Of a stretch of 64,000 nt of DNA, positions 49,552-58,230 are shown one piece after another. The stretch covers positions 310,001-374,000 of the forward strand of contig OY969702.1 of NCBI GenBank assembly GCA_963702055.1, in the 5' to 3' direction. Position numbers and translations under genes: made by a program. The notes beneath the pieces were generated by a model. That model had not been told where the DNA came from and ran no database searches. It was given only the letters and a program-made list of their open reading frames with translations. Positions within the stretch are counted from its first letter, which is position 1; every line of letters starts with the position of its first letter. This DNA is from CAWINX01 sp963702055. Lineage in GTDB: Bacteria; Actinomycetota; Thermoleophilia; Solirubrobacterales; 70-9.

Positions 49552-50637
49552 ATGTCTGTGATGCCGAGCACACTGCGTGCCGTCCCCGCCGGTGCGCGGG
49601 GGCCGTCGGAGCACTCGGTGGAGTCGCTCGCGGCGATCCGCGAGGACGCCCGTCGGGAGCGGCTGGTCGACATGGAGCGCCGCGTCCGGCGCTACCGCGC
49701 CGCCTGCTTTGCGATCCTCGCCGCCGCCCTCGTCTCGGTCGGGCCGCAGGTCGGTTGGTGGTGGATGGCGCCGCTCGCGGTCGGGTTCTGCGGCTTCGCC
49801 GTCGCCGACCACTACATGCAGGAGAGCGCTCGCCCGTGGCTCTGGGTGGCGGGGGCCTGGGGCGCCCTTCCCCTGCTGCTTGGCGTCGCGGTAATTTCCA
49901 CCGGCGGTCCGACCAGCCCGGCCCTGATGTGGTTCGCGCTGCCCGCGGTGACGCTGGGCGTGCGATTCGAGCCGTGGGGCATGGCGGTCGGGACGGTCTA
50001 CATCCTGCTCCTCTTCCTAGCCAGCACCGTCGCCGTCGACCCTGCGGCCGCCGCCCATCACAGTCAGACGTTGATCGCCACCGTGGCGCTGATTCTCAGC
50101 ACCGTGATCCTCTCCGGCGCGCTGGTCGAGTCCGACCGCGCCCACCGGCGTCGCTCCACCCTGGACCCGCTGACCGGCCTCTACAACCGCAACGCGCTGG
50201 AGCAGCGACTCGCCGAGCTCGACGGCCAGCCCTCCAACGAAGAGGAGGGCCTCTCCCACGCGCTGCTGCTCTGCGACCTCGACCACTTCAAGCGGGTCAA
50301 CGACCAGCTCGGGCACGCCGCCGGCGACGCGGTGCTGCAGGACGTCGCCTACACGATGCGCGCCGCGCTGCGCGCCGGCGATTCGATCTACCGAGTCGGT
50401 GGTGAGGAGATCCTCGTCGTCCTTCCCGGGGCCGACCGCGAGGATGCGGTCGAGATCGCCGAGCGCCTGCGGGTCGAGGTGCGGGGTCGCCGGCCGGTCG
50501 GCGTCGCCGTCACGGTCAGCATCGGCGTTGCCGTTTCCCAGGCGAACACGGTCAACACCGACGACCTCGTTGCTCGCGCTGACGCGGCGCTCTACGCGGC
50601 CAAGGCGGGCGGCCGCGACATGGTCAAAGTCGACTGA
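49552..50637 (+). CDS. Membrane-bound diguanylate cyclase
   Basis: 361 residues. A cytoplasmic stretch of 45 residues leads into five or six hydrophobic helices (about 48-185), then a GGDEF domain: STLDPLTGLYNRNALEQRL, LLLCDLDHFKRVNDQLGHAAGDAVLQDVA, active loop YRVGGEEILVVLPG, and VSIGVAVSQ to the end. The signature is GGEEI, close to the active GGEEF form, and the metal-binding Asp in CDLDHF is present. It should make cyclic di-GMP in response to a membrane cue. No EAL domain. A GTG/ATG start 55 bp after the peptidase. Confidence 0.9.
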   Translation: MSVMPSTLRAVPAGARGPSEHSVESLAAIREDARRERLVDMERRVRRYRAACFAILAAALVSVGPQVGWWWMAPLAVGFCGFAVADHYMQESARPWLWVAGAWGALPLLLGVAVISTGGPTSPALMWFALPAVTLGVRFEPWGMAVGTVYILLLFLASTVAVDPAAAAHHSQTLIATVALILSTVILSGALVESDRAHRRRSTLDPLTGLYNRNALEQRLAELDGQPSNEEEGLSHALLLCDLDHFKRVNDQLGHAAGDAVLQDVAYTMRAALRAGDSIYRVGGEEILVVLPGADREDAVEIAERLRVEVRGRRPVGVAVTVSIGVAVSQANTVNTDDLVARADAALYAAKAGGRDMVKVD

Positions 50638-50649
50638 CGCGTCCCGGCG

Positions 50650-51699
50650 TCAGCGACTGAGGTCGACGTCCGCCGTCAGCCGAGAGGCGAAGGCGGCGAT
50701 CAGCTCCACCGTCGCCTCGACATCGTCGAGGTCGACCATCTCGACCGGCGAGTGCATGTAGCGGAGCGGGATCGAGACGAGGCCGGTGGGGATGCCGGAG
50801 CGGGAGATTTGGATCGCGTCGGCGTCGGTGCTCGTGCCGCGTCCGCTGGCGCTGATCGAGTGGTCGATGCCCGCCTCTTCGGCCGCCTCGACCATCAGTT
50901 CGAAGACCTTGGGGGAGAGGGTCGAGCCGCGGCCTATGACCGGGCCGGAGCCGAACGGGTGGCTGCCCACCTCTTTCTCGTCGATGCCGGGTGCGTCGGT
51001 GGCGTGGGTGACGTCGACCGCGATCGCGATGTCGGGGCGAACCTCGAAGGCCGCGGTCCGGGCGCCGAACAGGCCGACCTCCTCCTGGACCGCCGCGACG
51101 GCGGCGAAGCTGCCGGTGACCGAGCCGCGCTCGTGGCAGCGGCGCAGCGCCTCCAGGGCGATGTAGGCGCCGAGCCGGTTGTCCATCGCCCGCGAGATCA
51201 GGCGGCTGCCGGCGACACTGACCGGCTCGGCGGCGATCACAGCCGGGTCGCCGACCCGGACCAGCTCGGCCGCCTCATCGCGGTCGGCGGCGCCGATGTC
51301 GATGTGGAGGCCTTTGATCTCCACGACCTTCTTGCGCTGGTCTGGATCGAGCAGGTGGATCGGCTTGCGCCCGACCACGCCGGGCACCGGTCCGGATTTG
51401 CCCTGCACCTCGACCCGCTGGCCGACCAGGATCTGGGGGTCCCAGCCGCCGATCGAGGTGAAGTAGAGGAAGCCCTTCTCGTCGATGTGGGTGACGATCA
51501 GGCCGATCTCGTCGATGTGGCCCACCACCGCGAGCAGCGGCGCCTCCTCGCCGACGCGGGCGATCGAGGAGCCGAGGCCGTCGGTGGAAAGGGAGGCGAA
51601 GGAAGCGGCCTCACGCCAGATCGACGCCGCCGGCGCCTCGTATCCGGAGGGGGCGGCGGCGCGGAGCAGTTTGTCGAGTAGCTCTGGGGTCTCAGTCAC
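50650..51699 (-). CDS. M42 family metallopeptidase
   Basis: 349 residues on the minus strand. Dinuclear zinc site: VVGHIDEIGLIVTHID (His), GSRLISRAMDNRLGAYIALEAL (Asp), AAVQEEVGLFGARTAA (Glu-Glu), AIAVDVTHATDAPG (Asp) and the final His in IPLRYMHSPVEMVD. The PDZ-like central dodecamer domain (VEVQGKSGPVPGVVGRKPIHLL) is also present. These tetrahedral aminopeptidases or deblocking enzymes remove N-terminal residues from peptides in the cytoplasm. Convergent with the diguanylate cyclase gene, 12 bp apart. Confidence 0.92.
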   Translation of the reverse strand: MTETPELLDKLLRAAAPSGYEAPAASIWREAASFASLSTDGLGSSIARVGEEAPLLAVVGHIDEIGLIVTHIDEKGFLYFTSIGGWDPQILVGQRVEVQGKSGPVPGVVGRKPIHLLDPDQRKKVVEIKGLHIDIGAADRDEAAELVRVGDPAVIAAEPVSVAGSRLISRAMDNRLGAYIALEALRRCHERGSVTGSFAAVAAVQEEVGLFGARTAAFEVRPDIAIAVDVTHATDAPGIDEKEVGSHPFGSGPVIGRGSTLSPKVFELMVEAAEEAGIDHSISASGRGTSTDADAIQISRSGIPTGLVSIPLRYMHSPVEMVDLDDVEATVELIAAFASRLTADVDLSR

Positions 51700-51744
51700 G
51701 GTTGGGCAGTATGTCTACTCGAACAGCCGTCCAATGTGAAGCCT

Positions 51745-52941
51745 TCAGGAAGATGGAGCCTCCGCGGCCGGCCGGCGGACCCGACGACGCCCCTCGCCGT
51801 AAAGGCGAGTCTCGTAGACGATCATCGCCCAGATCAGCGCGTTGGCGATCGCCAGGGTCGCCAGCGCGGGCAGCTCGGTCGCGACCGGGACGAGGATCGC
51901 CAGCACCGCCGCCAGCCCCAGGCGCTGGCGGTTGATCGTGTGGACGTGACGGAAGCGGAAGGCGACGTGGCCGAGCAGATAGGCAGCGAGCCCGCCGAGC
52001 AGCGCGAAGGCCGGGACGGCGTGGAGATGGTCGGCGTGGTGGGCGATCGTCACCTTGAGGCCGAAGGCGACGAGGATGATGCCGGCGACCATGGGGAGGT
52101 GGAGGTAGGAGTAGGAGTCGCGCGCCATCTCGTTCAGCTGCCGCCCTTTCTCGGCGCGCTCCAGCCGCCGGCCCGCGACCAGCGCGACGACGTCGAAGTA
52201 GGTCCACCACATCGCCGCGGTCAGGGCGACGCCGAGCACCGCGGCGGCGGCGATTCCCGCGGTCAGCACCCCGGAGGCGCCCGCCCCGATCGCGACGATC
52301 GACTCGCCCAGGGCGATGATCACGATCAGTCCGTGGCGCTCGGCGAAGTGGCGGGGGACGAGTTTCCAGCCCTCCGAGCCGAAGAAGTAGGGGCCGGCCA
52401 TGTCGAGGAAGAGGGCCAGCGCCCAGAGCGAGCCCTGCGCCCAACCGTCGAACAGCGACGCCGTCGCCAGCAGCCCGACCGCGACCGCGGTGCTGATCGC
52501 CAGGCCGAGCACCGAGTGGCGCAGGGCGTCGTCCTCGGGGCTGGCGAGCATGAAGAGGGCGATGTGGGCGATCCGCACGACGCCGTAGGTGAGCGCGAAG
52601 GCGAGAGCGAGGTGGCCGAAGGCGTCCGGCACGCAGAGGGAGACGATCAGCAGCGCCGCCATCGCTCCGAACATGACCAGCCGCACGGCGCCCTCCTCGG
52701 GGTCGATCACGCTGGTCAGCCAGGCGTAGCCGACCCACGACCACCAGAGCACCCCGAGGATCAGCAGGCCCTGGGCCATCCCCGCCCAGGTCGGGTGGTG
52801 CGACATCAACGCCGTGCACTGGGTGAAGGCGAGGACGAAGACCAGGTCGAAGAACAGCTCCAGCGGCTTCACCTGCTCGCCGTCGCGCATCACCGCGGTA
52901 AGTCGAGGAGCGCGTGTGCCGGCGGTGGCCATGCGCGCCAT
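51745..52941 (-). CDS. Low temperature requirement protein A (LtrA) family membrane protein
   Basis: 398 residues, about 11-12 hydrophobic helices. LtrA signatures: PLELFFDLVFVLAFTQCTALMSHH at helix one, WWSWVGYAWLTSVIDPEEG, the ERHGLIVIIALGESIVAIGAGA segment near residue 220, and HYLHLPMVAGIILVAFG-like sequence (SYLHLPMVAGIILVAFGLKV) further on. Function is unknown; the original Listeria gene was linked to cold growth. Divergent from the SDR gene, with a hairpin repeat in the 83-bp gap. Confidence 0.88.
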   Translation of the reverse strand: MARMATAGTRAPRLTAVMRDGEQVKPLELFFDLVFVLAFTQCTALMSHHPTWAGMAQGLLILGVLWWSWVGYAWLTSVIDPEEGAVRLVMFGAMAALLIVSLCVPDAFGHLALAFALTYGVVRIAHIALFMLASPEDDALRHSVLGLAISTAVAVGLLATASLFDGWAQGSLWALALFLDMAGPYFFGSEGWKLVPRHFAERHGLIVIIALGESIVAIGAGASGVLTAGIAAAAVLGVALTAAMWWTYFDVVALVAGRRLERAEKGRQLNEMARDSYSYLHLPMVAGIILVAFGLKVTIAHHADHLHAVPAFALLGGLAAYLLGHVAFRFRHVHTINRQRLGLAAVLAILVPVATELPALATLAIANALIWAMIVYETRLYGEGRRRVRRPAAEAPSS

Positions 52942-52971
52942 CCTTGCAAGTGGGGCGTGCGTCCTCGACGA

Positions 52972-53018
52972 TCGAAAGGCGTTTTTTTCGTCGTCAGGGA
53001 GGAAAAAACGCCTTTCGA
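52972..53018. repeat. Hairpin repeat family B, copy 2
   Basis: TCGAAAGGCGTTTTTTTC pairs with GAAAAAACGCCTTTCGA, forming a long stem of about 17 bp around an 11-nt loop. Its arms match those of the copy at 37808-37852. It lies between the divergent starts of ltrA and the SDR gene, so it may be transcribed at the 5' end of either. Confidence 0.8.
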
Positions 53019-53024
53019 CTAACG

Positions 53025-53855
53025 ATGGGCCGGTCGAATAGCGTTGGCGACGTGCACACCGCCGTGATCACAGGGGCCTCGAGCGGGATCGGCGAAGCGG
53101 CCGCGAGGCGGCTCGCTCGCGAGCCGGGCATGGAGCTGGTTCTGGTCGCCCGCCGCGAGGAGCGCCTCCGCGCTCTCGCCGAGTCGCTTCCCTGCCGGGC
53201 CACCTATGTCGCCGTCGACCTGACCGCGCCCGAAGCGCCCGAGCGGGTGCGCGCCCACGTCGCCGAGCACCACGAGGCCCTGGCGCTGCTGGTCAACAAC
53301 GCCGGCGCCGCCTGGCGCGGGACCTTCGCCGAGAGCGGCTACGCCAACGTCCGCCGCCACATGGACCTCAACTTCGACGCCGTCCTCCGCCTCACCGAGG
53401 CGCTGCTGCCGGCGCTGCGCGAGGCGGCGCCGAGCGCGATCGTCAACATCGCCAGCACCGCCGGCCGCGTCTCCCGCGCCCGCACCGGCGCCTACTCGGC
53501 GAGCAAGTTCGCGCTGATCGGCTGGTCGGACTCCCTCTACGCGGAGGAGAAGCCCCACGGCGTCCACGTCGGCATTGTCCTACCCGGCTTCATCGCCACC
53601 GAGGGCTTCCCGGCGAGCGAGCTGCGCGCCAAAGCGCTGACTCGCTGGATCGTCTCCAAGCCGGAGACGGTCGCCGAGGCGATCGTCGAGACCGGCCTCG
53701 GCGGCAAGCCCGAGCGCTACGTCCCCCGCCCCTACGCGCTGGCGGCGGTGGCGAGGATCCTCGCCCCGCGCCTCACCCGCCGCGTGCTCAGCGGCGGAGC
53801 CGCCGAGAGCCTGACGACCGCCACCGCGGCGGACCGAGAGCCCGGTCGAAGCTAG
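53025..53855 (+). CDS. Short-chain dehydrogenase/reductase
   Basis: 276 residues from ATG 53025, or 267 from GTG 53052; both follow the hairpin repeat. Classical SDR: TAVITGASSGIGEAAARRL (TGxxxGxG), VLVARREERL, VDLTAPEA, LLVNNAGAAWRGTF, IVNIASTAGRVS (Ser), YSASKFALIGWSDSL (YxxxK). The C-terminus contains PYALAAVARILAPRLTRRVL, a possible amphipathic tail. Substrate unknown; residues after the Tyr-Lys motif resemble the YohF/YqjQ-type reductases. Followed 11 bp later by efp. Confidence 0.9.
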   Translation: MGRSNSVGDVHTAVITGASSGIGEAAARRLAREPGMELVLVARREERLRALAESLPCRATYVAVDLTAPEAPERVRAHVAEHHEALALLVNNAGAAWRGTFAESGYANVRRHMDLNFDAVLRLTEALLPALREAAPSAIVNIASTAGRVSRARTGAYSASKFALIGWSDSLYAEEKPHGVHVGIVLPGFIATEGFPASELRAKALTRWIVSKPETVAEAIVETGLGGKPERYVPRPYALAAVARILAPRLTRRVLSGGAAESLTTATAADREPGRS

Positions 53856-53866
53856 GATTCGCCGCC

Positions 53867-54427
53867 GTGATCTCGACCGCTCAATTCAAGAACGGCTCCC
53901 ACATCGAAGTCGACGGGACGATCTTTCGGATCATCGACTTTCAGCACGTCAAGCCCGGCAAGGGCGGGGCGTTCGTGCGGACCAAGCTGCGCAAGATCGA
54001 GGACGGCACGGTCCAGGACAAGACCTTCAGGGCCGGAGAGAAGTTCCGCCCGGTGCGCACCGAGTCGCGCAAGATGCAGTTCCTCTACGACTCCGGCGAC
54101 GCGGCGGTCTTCATGGACAGCCGCGACTACGAGCAGATCGAGATCCCCCGCGAGCTCACCGGCGAGGCGATGCAGTGGGTGCTCCCCAACGATGAGGTCG
54201 ACGTGCTCTTCGTCGACGAGCGGCCCAGCGACGTCCAGGTGGCCAGCGCGATCGACATGAAGGTGACCACGACCGAGCCTGGCGTGAAGGGCGACACCGC
54301 CTCCGGCGGCGGCACCAAGCCGGCGACGCTGGAGTCCGGGGTGGTCGTCCAGGTGCCCCTCTTCATCGAAGAGGGCCAGAGCGTCCGGGTCGACACGCGT
54401 AGCGGCGAGTACGTCTCCCGCGCCTAA
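53867..54427 (+). CDS. efp: Elongation factor P
   Basis: 186 residues from GTG 53867. Three beta barrels: KOW-like domain with the PGKGGAFVRTKL loop whose Lys-32/34 region is the tip that enters the ribosome, central domain with MQFLYDSGDAAVFMDSRDYEQ, and the C-terminal OB fold with the EEGQSVRVDTRSGEYVSRA signature. The factor relieves ribosomes stalled at polyproline. No EpmA/EpmB or rhamnosyl-transferase gene is nearby, so the modification state is open. nusB follows 17 bp later. Confidence 0.97.
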   Translation: MISTAQFKNGSHIEVDGTIFRIIDFQHVKPGKGGAFVRTKLRKIEDGTVQDKTFRAGEKFRPVRTESRKMQFLYDSGDAAVFMDSRDYEQIEIPRELTGEAMQWVLPNDEVDVLFVDERPSDVQVASAIDMKVTTTEPGVKGDTASGGGTKPATLESGVVVQVPLFIEEGQSVRVDTRSGEYVSRA

Positions 54428-54444
54428 GCGCGACAATTGCCTCC

Positions 54445-54819
54445 ATGCGCCGTTCCGACCAGCGCCGCGACGCCGTCTTCGCCTGCTACCAGCGGGATGT
54501 GACCGGGCGCCCGCTTGATGAGCTGGTCGCCGACTCGCGTCCCTTCACGCGGGAGTTGGCCGCCGGGGTCGAGGCGCATCGCGACGAGCTCGACGCGATC
54601 ATCGCCCGTCACTCGAAGGGCTGGGAGTTGGACCGGATCGCGCCCCTGGAGCGCAACCTGATGCGGGTCGCGCTGTATGAGATCGAGCACAGCGAGGACG
54701 TGCCGACCGAGGTGGCGATCGACGAGGCGATCGAGATCGCCAAGGAGTACTGCGGCGCCGACGCGCCCGGTTTCGTCAACGGGGTGCTGGGCGCCGCGGT
54801 AAAGGAGGGCGTCCAATGA
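54445..54819 (+). CDS. nusB: Transcription antitermination factor NusB
   Basis: 124 residues, all-helical. Recognisable parts: RSDQRRDAVFACYQRDVTG, then GWELDRIAPLERNLMRVALYEI, PTEVAIDEAIEIAKEYCGADAPGFVNGVLGA, which is the strongest NusB signature. It binds the boxA of rRNA leader transcripts together with S10. Position after efp is conserved in many bacteria. Confidence 0.95.
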   Translation: MRRSDQRRDAVFACYQRDVTGRPLDELVADSRPFTRELAAGVEAHRDELDAIIARHSKGWELDRIAPLERNLMRVALYEIEHSEDVPTEVAIDEAIEIAKEYCGADAPGFVNGVLGAAVKEGVQ

Positions 54820-54883
54820 GCGCGGAGCGAGCAAGCGTGCATATCTGGTTCTTCGCGCCGCGAGCGAAGCGCGAGGATTTGTG

Positions 54884-55057
54884 GTGAGCCGCCTGCAGGA
54901 GATCGCCGACCGCCTTCAGGCGATTGCCGCCGAGCTGGAGGGGGGCGAGGCCGACGACGAGCGCGCCGGCGCGCTGGCGGGCGAAGCCGCCGAGCTCTCC
55001 GCCGAGGCGGTCGAGGAGGCGAACCGCCGCATGCGCGAGTCGGAGGCCTCCGAGTGA
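54884..55057 (+). CDS. Small helical protein, possible exodeoxyribonuclease VII small subunit
   Basis: 57 residues from GTG 54884 (a second GTG lies three bases earlier). The sequence is almost all helix-forming: RLQEIADRLQAIAAELEGGE, then AGALAGEAAELSAEAVEEANRRMRESE. Length and pattern resemble XseB, a small helical partner, and such a gene often lies between nusB and the prenyl synthase. However the XseB core motif is not well kept and no xseA is in the window. A different small coiled coil is possible. Confidence 0.5.
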   Translation: MSRLQEIADRLQAIAAELEGGEADDERAGALAGEAAELSAEAVEEANRRMRESEASE

Positions 55058-55068
55058 CCGCCAACTTC

Positions 55069-55109
55069 CGCTGTTCCTTTGCCGGGTATGGACGGGTAAA
55101 GGAACAGCG
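55069..55109. repeat. Hairpin repeat family A, copy 3
   Basis: 41-nt inverted repeat with perfect 12-nt arms CGCTGTTCCTTT/AAAGGAACAGCG. It ends seven bases before the GTG start of the prenyl synthase. It is the reverse complement of the copy at 31195-31235 except for one loop base. Confidence 0.82.
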
Positions 55110-55115
55110 CAAGCG

Positions 55116-55979
55116 GTGAGTTACCCTGAGGACCTGCGCGCCCTGGTCGAAGAGGAGCTCGGCCGGCTGAGCTTCTCCGAAGTCGCCTCCACGGCCGGAC
55201 TCGAGGAGGCGATGCGCTACTCGCTGCTGGCCGGGGGCAAGCGGGTGCGGCCCGTCTTGGCGCTGGCGACCGCCCGCGCGGTCGACGCCGACCCCGAGCG
55301 CTACCTGCCGGTCGCCGCGGCTATCGAGTTGATCCACACCTACTCGCTGATCCACGACGACCTGCCGGCGATGGACGACGACGGGCTGCGCCGTGGCCTG
55401 CCGACCGCCCACGTCAAGTTCGGCGAGGACGTGGCGATCCTCGCCGGCGACGGGCTCTTCGCCGAGGCGGTCCGGCTCTTCTGCGAGCAGCCGGGCGATC
55501 CCGCTCGCGTCCTCGCCGCGCTGCGCGAACTGGCGGGAGCGACCGGGGTCGACGGGATGGTCGGCGGCCAGTACGTCGACGTCGTCGAGAGCGCGGATGA
55601 CGCGGAGGGCCTGCGGGCGCTGCACGAGCTGAAGACGGGACGGCTGATCGCCGCCGCGGTCGGCGTCGTCCTCGCCCTGGAGGGAGTCGAGGAACCTGAG
55701 ACAATCCCCCTGCGCAGGTTCGCGAACGAGCTGGGCGTCCTCTTCCAGATCGTCGACGACATCCTCGACGTAACCGAGAGCGACGAGCAGCTCGGCAAGC
55801 CGCGTGGAAGCGACGAGCGACATGGCAAACTCACCTACGTCAGTCTCTTTGGCCTCGAGCGGGCGCGCGAGCTGGCCGCCGAGTCCCACGCGAAGGCCAC
55901 GGAGTCGCTGGCCGGGGCGAGTGGCGACACAGGCGACCTGAAGCGAATCGCCGACTACATCTTCACCAGGAACGAATGA
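55116..55979 (+). CDS. Polyprenyl diphosphate synthase (farnesyl/geranylgeranyl type)
   Basis: 287 residues from GTG 55116; the upstream extension would run through the hairpin repeat. First aspartate motif HDDLPAMDDDGLRRG, KLKTGRLIAAAVGV, and second motif FQIVDDILDVTES with GKTYV-like KLTYVSLFG at the end. The DDxxxxD spacing of the first motif is of the bacterial FPP synthase type, but the chain length cannot be read. It links IPP and DMAPP to make prenyl precursors for quinones, undecaprenyl and carotenoids. Overlaps dxs by 4 bp. Confidence 0.92.
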   Translation: MSYPEDLRALVEEELGRLSFSEVASTAGLEEAMRYSLLAGGKRVRPVLALATARAVDADPERYLPVAAAIELIHTYSLIHDDLPAMDDDGLRRGLPTAHVKFGEDVAILAGDGLFAEAVRLFCEQPGDPARVLAALRELAGATGVDGMVGGQYVDVVESADDAEGLRALHELKTGRLIAAAVGVVLALEGVEEPETIPLRRFANELGVLFQIVDDILDVTESDEQLGKPRGSDERHGKLTYVSLFGLERARELAAESHAKATESLAGASGDTGDLKRIADYIFTRNE

Positions 55980-58003
55980 GCGAAAAGCACGAAGACCCCA
56001 GAGACGAGCCCCGTCCGCTGCTGGAGGGCATCGACGGCCCCGCCGACCTCCACGACCTCGACGACGAGCAGCTCCAGCAGGTCGCGGCGGAGATGCGCAC
56101 CTACATCATCGACACGATCGGTGAGATCGGCGGCCACTTCGGCGCCAACCTCGGCACCTGCGAGCTGGCCGTCGCCCTGCACAGCATGCTCGACTCGCCC
56201 CGGGACAAGGTTCTCTGGGACGTCGGCCACCAGGCCTACCCTCACAAGGTCCTCACCGGGCGCCGCGAGGAGCTGCCGACGATCCGCCAGTACGGCGGCC
56301 TCGCCCCCTTCTGCTCGGTCTTCGAGTCCGAGCACGACATCATGGGCGCCGGCCACGCTTCGACCTCGATCGGCTACGCGGTCGGCCTCAAGGAAGCGAT
56401 GCGCAAGGGGATCGGCGAGGACGGGAAAGTGGCCGCCGTGATCGGCGACGGCGCACTGACCGGCGGCGTCGCCTACGAGGCGCTGCACGCCGCCGGCGGT
56501 CTCCAGACCCCGGTCGTGATCGTCCTCAACGACAACGGGATGTCGATCTCCCCCAACGTCGGCGCCCTCTCGCGCTACTTCAACCGGGTCCGCCTCAACC
56601 CGCGCCTCTACCACGCCCGCGAGGGGGTCGAGGACCGGCTGACCAAGTTGCCGCTCGGCCTCGGCAAGCGGATCGAGCGGCTCGGCCCGGAGATCAAGTC
56701 GGCTATCAAGGCCTACTGGGCGCCGGGGCTGTTCTTCGAAGAGCTCGACCTCGCCTACCTGGGGGTGATCGACGGCCACGACGTCGGCGCCCTCCGCGAG
56801 GCCTTCCGCGAGGCGTTCGAGGCCGACCGCCCCGTTGTCGTCCACGTCCACACCGTCAAGGGCAAGGGATTCGCTCCTGCCGAGGAGGGCGGCCTGGAGG
56901 GGATGGAGCGCTGGCACGCGGCGAAGCCGAAGTCGATAGTCAACGGCGAGCCGGCGCCGAAGCCGGTCCCGGTCAAGGAGTCCGACTCGCCCGACTCGAT
57001 TGCCCCGGAGCGGCTCGAGAAGCCGCCGCCCGCGAGCGCCCCGCCCCAGTACACGCAGGTCTTTGCCGACGCGATGGTCGACGAGGCACGACGCGACAGG
57101 CGGGTGATCGGGATCACCGCGGCGATGGCGGGGGGGACGGGCCTGCAGAAGCTCGCCGACGAGGTCCCCGAGCGCTACTACGACGTCGGCATCGCCGAGC
57201 AGAACGCGGTGCTGCTGGCCTCGGGGCTGGCGATCCAGGGGGCGAAGCCGGTCTGCGCGATCTACTCGACCTTCCTGCAGCGCGCCTACGACCAGATCAT
57301 CCACGACGTCTGTCTCCAGGAGCTCGACGTCACCTTCGCGATGGACCGCGCCGGCCTGGTCGGCGACGACGGCCCGACCCACCACGGCGCCTTCGACGTC
57401 TCCTACCTCCGCCCGATTCCCAACATCGTCCTGATGGCGCCCCGCGACGAGGCGATGCTCGTCCACATGCTGCGCACCGCGATCGCCCACGACGGCCCGG
57501 CGGCGCTCCGCTACCCGCGCGGCGCCGCCGAGGGGGTCGAGATCCCCCCCGAGCCGCGAGAGATCCCGATCGGCAGCGGCGAGCTGCTGGCGAGCGGCGA
57601 GCGGGTGGCCCTGCTCGGCTACGGCTACGGGGTCACGGTGGCGCTTGAGGCCGCCGAGATCCTCGCCGGCCACGATCTCAAGCCGACCGTCGCCGACGCC
57701 CGCTTCGCCAAGCCGATCGACGCCGAGCTGCTGGAGCGCCTCGCGCTCGGCCACGACCTCGTCGTCACGATCGAGGAGAACGTCCTGCCCGGCGGCTTCG
57801 GCTCGGCAGCCCTTGAGCACCTCGAGGACGCCTTCGCCGACCGACCCGCCGACCGCGCCCGCCTGCTGCGGATCGGCCTGCCGGACAGCTACGTCACCCA
57901 CGGCAAGCCCGCGCTGCTGCGCGAGGAGGCGGGGCTGACCGGGGAGTCGGTGGCGGAGCGAGTCCTGGCGGCGCTGCGCTCGGAGGAGCCGGCGCTCCCC
58001 TGA
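55976..58003 (+). CDS. dxs: 1-deoxy-D-xylulose-5-phosphate synthase
   Basis: 675 residues. Thiamine-diphosphate enzyme: VLWDVGHQAYPHKVLTGR, GAGHASTSIGYAVGLKEA, VIGDGALTGGVAYEAL with the Gly-Asp-Gly motif and the later LNDNGMSISPNVGAL, the transketolase domain YYDVGIAEQNAVLLASGLA with the catalytic Glu, DGPTHHGAFDVSYLR, and a C-terminal domain with VVTIEENVLPGGFGSA. It joins pyruvate and glyceraldehyde phosphate, the first step of the MEP isoprenoid pathway, feeding the prenyl synthase just upstream. Full length. Confidence 0.97.
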   Translation: MSEKHEDPRDEPRPLLEGIDGPADLHDLDDEQLQQVAAEMRTYIIDTIGEIGGHFGANLGTCELAVALHSMLDSPRDKVLWDVGHQAYPHKVLTGRREELPTIRQYGGLAPFCSVFESEHDIMGAGHASTSIGYAVGLKEAMRKGIGEDGKVAAVIGDGALTGGVAYEALHAAGGLQTPVVIVLNDNGMSISPNVGALSRYFNRVRLNPRLYHAREGVEDRLTKLPLGLGKRIERLGPEIKSAIKAYWAPGLFFEELDLAYLGVIDGHDVGALREAFREAFEADRPVVVHVHTVKGKGFAPAEEGGLEGMERWHAAKPKSIVNGEPAPKPVPVKESDSPDSIAPERLEKPPPASAPPQYTQVFADAMVDEARRDRRVIGITAAMAGGTGLQKLADEVPERYYDVGIAEQNAVLLASGLAIQGAKPVCAIYSTFLQRAYDQIIHDVCLQELDVTFAMDRAGLVGDDGPTHHGAFDVSYLRPIPNIVLMAPRDEAMLVHMLRTAIAHDGPAALRYPRGAAEGVEIPPEPREIPIGSGELLASGERVALLGYGYGVTVALEAAEILAGHDLKPTVADARFAKPIDAELLERLALGHDLVVTIEENVLPGGFGSAALEHLEDAFADRPADRARLLRIGLPDSYVTHGKPALLREEAGLTGESVAERVLAALRSEEPALP

Positions 58004-58049
58004 GCGCTTGCGCCAATGCGCGCAATCGGATAGCCTTCCGCCGTCTCTT

Positions 58050-58074
58050 CTGGGGTTACTTGAGGGAGGAGAGA
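58050..58074 (+). repeat. 25-bp motif, copy 1
   Basis: CTGGGGTTACTTGAGGGAGG and AGAGA following. A copy with two changes lies at 59743-59767. It ends six bases before a possible ATG. Its origin is unknown: shared leader sequence, attachment core or small repeat are all possible. Confidence 0.6.
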
Positions 58075-58079
58075 CTCCT

Positions 58080-58208
58080 ATGTGGATCCGCACGGCCAGG
58101 GAACCGCGCGGCTCGCATAATCAGTCGCCGCTCTCGTGCCTCTGGCACGGGGCGCGGCGCGTCTCCGCGCAGTTCCGCCCGCCTTGCTCCATAGCCTTCG
58201 CGCAATGA
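58080..58208 (+). CDS. Possible small protein, 42 residues
   Basis: ATG 58080 follows a strong purine-rich ribosome site (GAGGGAGGAGAG) and the frame runs to 58208. The sequence MWIRTAREPRGSHNQSPLSC then WHGARRVSAQFRPPCSIAFAQ is basic and has no known pattern. The ribosome site and 25-bp repeat just before are the only support. It could be a leader peptide or spurious. Confidence 0.3.
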   Translation: MWIRTAREPRGSHNQSPLSCLWHGARRVSAQFRPPCSIAFAQ

Positions 58209-58230
58209 CGCGTTTGCGGGGGACTTGGTC

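Noticed and set aside
55955..58093. Minus-strand open frame of 712 codons opposite dxs
   Set aside because: Shadow of dxs; composed mainly of Arg, Glu, Val and Gly without domains.
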